Shown here one piece after another: positions 62,750 through 64,000 of a stretch of DNA of 64,000 nt; the stretch's first letter is position 1, and every line of letters starts with the position of its first letter. The notes below the pieces were generated by a model that was given only the letters and a program-made list of their open reading frames with translations, was not told where the DNA came from and made no database searches. The stretch lies in the NCBI GenBank assembly GCA_000263275.1, contig CAGP01000008.1, positions 1 to 64,000 on the forward strand, in the 5' to 3' direction. The stretch comes from Helicobacter bizzozeronii CCUG 35545. Its GTDB lineage: Bacteria; Campylobacterota; Campylobacteria; Campylobacterales; Helicobacteraceae. The translations under genes were made by a program, and so were the position numbers.

Positions 62750-64000
62750 TTAGAAGCTGTAGCTGATGTGAGTCATCAAGTGGCTGCGATCTTGCACCAC
62801 CGTGTGGGTGATCGCACCGGTATTTTGCGGGCCTTGAGCAAAGCCAGCTGCAGAGAAAAGACCGGTGTTCAAGCTCAAAGGCTGACCCATATAGCTTAGG
62901 AAGCCCACGCCGGGGTTATAGCCTGCACGAATCACTTGCATGAACCATTCAAGCTTAATCCCGGCTTTGATGTGTTTGCCAATTTGGTAGTTCATATACA
63001 ACGCTAGGGCTTGGCCATCAGCACGCGGAGATGTGGTATAACGCTCGGCGAGCTCCCAGTCAAACTTACCATACACCGCACCCGTTTTGGCATAAAGGGT
63101 AACCGCATCGGCTGCGGTGATGTTGTTGATAGAGGCAAACCCTAATGAGTAGATACCACCTGTCCATTGTTCCACACCATCGATGGCAACGGGGTTACCA
63201 TAGGTACCGATGTTGGGGTTTGGGTTACCAATGGCAGCATAGATACCAAAGGAGGCGTTGTAGTTATCCCAGTCAAAGCGCTGTTTGGCTAGGATGATCG
63301 CTCCACCCGGACCTTGCAAACCTTGCCACTTCCCGTTGTTTAAGAAAGGGTCCCAAGTGTTATAACGCGCGGGCGCATAACGACCATACTGGGCGTTATT
63401 CCATTGATAAACATACATCGCATACAAGGTTGTTTGCGATCGAAAGCCCCGCCCGCTAAACTCCGGATTAGTATCGTAATACAACTTGATCTCAGGAGCG
63501 GTGAAGACCTCTGGGGAGAACCACACATGTGGGTGGATTGAGAAATGTTTATTAACTTGGTAGATCACCCCGATTTTGTGCTGGCCCCAAGGCTTTTCGC
63601 GATAAATTGGGAACATCCATTGCCCGTCAGCAATACCACGGCCCCAGGAGCTGAACACTTGGAAAGTCAGCTTATTGGTCAGGTTAAACATCCCATAGAA
63701 ACCTTGGGTCAATTGGTAGAACCAGTCGATGTCCTTAACTTGTGTGGTATCATAACGCCCAGCGATGATCCAAATTTTATCGCTTTTATACTGGACATTC
63801 GCCTTATAAATCTCATAACGGCGGGATTGCCCGGGGGTGTAGGCACTAGCTGGGTAGTAGTTAGGGGCTAGCCCGTTCCACTCACCCATAAACATGTACC
63901 CAATACCGCGCGGGTCAGCGACCATGCCGGGGCGATAATCCCCCCCTAGCATCCCACCACTGGTGGCAGGGACACAAAAGCCATTGGCACTATCTGGTGT
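62750..64000 (-). CDS. Hof-family outer membrane protein (N-terminus outside window)
   Basis: At least 416 residues, open to the right edge of the window. The frame upstream of the internal ATG 63952 continues (SANGFCVPATSGGM), so the true start is beyond the edge. It contains RYEIYKANVQYKSDKIWIIAGRYD, SIHPHVWFSPEVF, KLYYDTNPEFSGRGF and ends VVQDRSHLMTHISYSF with a terminal Phe. It shares the YDTNP, TTSPRA and DRSHLM blocks with the gene at 61238-62652, so this is a tandem duplication. Intact as far as seen, with its own terminator. Confidence 0.82.
   Translation of the reverse strand, partial: TPDSANGFCVPATSGGMLGGDYRPGMVADPRGIGYMFMGEWNGLAPNYYPASAYTPGQSRRYEIYKANVQYKSDKIWIIAGRYDTTQVKDIDWFYQLTQGFYGMFNLTNKLTFQVFSSWGRGIADGQWMFPIYREKPWGQHKIGVIYQVNKHFSIHPHVWFSPEVFTAPEIKLYYDTNPEFSGRGFRSQTTLYAMYVYQWNNAQYGRYAPARYNTWDPFLNNGKWQGLQGPGGAIILAKQRFDWDNYNASFGIYAAIGNPNPNIGTYGNPVAIDGVEQWTGGIYSLGFASINNITAADAVTLYAKTGAVYGKFDWELAERYTTSPRADGQALALYMNYQIGKHIKAGIKLEWFMQVIRAGYNPGVGFLSYMGQPLSLNTGLFSAAGFAQGPQNTGAITHTVVQDRSHLMTHISYSF

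Overview
The window comes from a gastric Helicobacter other than H. pylori, most likely one of the H. heilmannii / H. bizzozeronii / H. felis group. The reasons are short overlapping operons, extended -10 promoters of the TGnTAnAAT type, Hop- and Hof-type outer membrane proteins, HpaA-family lipoproteins, Sel1-repeat proteins, and gene blocks in H. pylori order (from memory: nusB-ribH-kdsA-pyrF-panC; flgL-rplU-rpmA-dppABCDF-obg; hpaA-moaC-mogA-moaE-moaD...ribA; asd-hisS). The species call is inference.

Layout. 1-6950 is accessory DNA: two very large, translationally coupled, internally duplicated genes read leftwards, with a 14-base C tract upstream; then tRNA-Gln and initiator tRNA-Met behind one promoter; then the remains of a DUF262 (GmrSD-like) gene. 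7035-12074 is a leftward operon (recA, a DivIC/FtsL-like protein, an AMIN protein, pyrG, an RluA-type pseudouridine synthase, serB). 12162-15264 is a rightward translation block (a small lipoprotein, thrS, infC, rpmI, rplT). An outer membrane protein, a selenocysteine tRNA, bioB and a YihY-family protein follow to 18211. 18168-22387 holds the nusB-ribH-kdsA block, pyrF, panC and an HrgA-like HARE-HTH protein. 22390-29705 holds Sel1 proteins, obg and the dpp dipeptide transporter. 29807-33047 holds rpmA-rplU and flgL, the latter behind a sigma-54 promoter. 33058-40938 holds an LtaS-type sulfatase, hpaA, the molybdopterin genes, a chemoreceptor and ribA. 41010-49541 holds cstA, glnA, a second HpaA-like lipoprotein, yhcH, asd and hisS. 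49597-64000 holds uvrA, an outer membrane protein, a CPA2 antiporter, purN, htpG, guaA, thiE, moeA and two tandem Hof-type outer membrane proteins, the last cut by the window end.

A dominant feature is about forty reading-frame breaks in roughly 29 genes. Nearly all are repaired by adding or removing one base in a homopolymer, and many lie in essential genes (thrS, recA, rpmI with two, hisS, guaA, uvrA with three). Homopolymer sequencing error is the simplest explanation. Such genes are listed as whole genes with the break noted, and coordinates span both halves.

The genes that work together are the molybdopterin set (moaC, mogA, moaE, moaD, moeA) with tRNA-Sec, which together suggest a selenocysteine-containing molybdo-enzyme such as formate dehydrogenase elsewhere in the genome; the nucleotide genes (pyrG, pyrF, guaA, purN); and nitrogen and peptide use (dpp, cstA, glnA). 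No gene-free stretch exceeds 300 bases; the longest are about 230 bases (6073-6299 and 22388-22620) and both are described.
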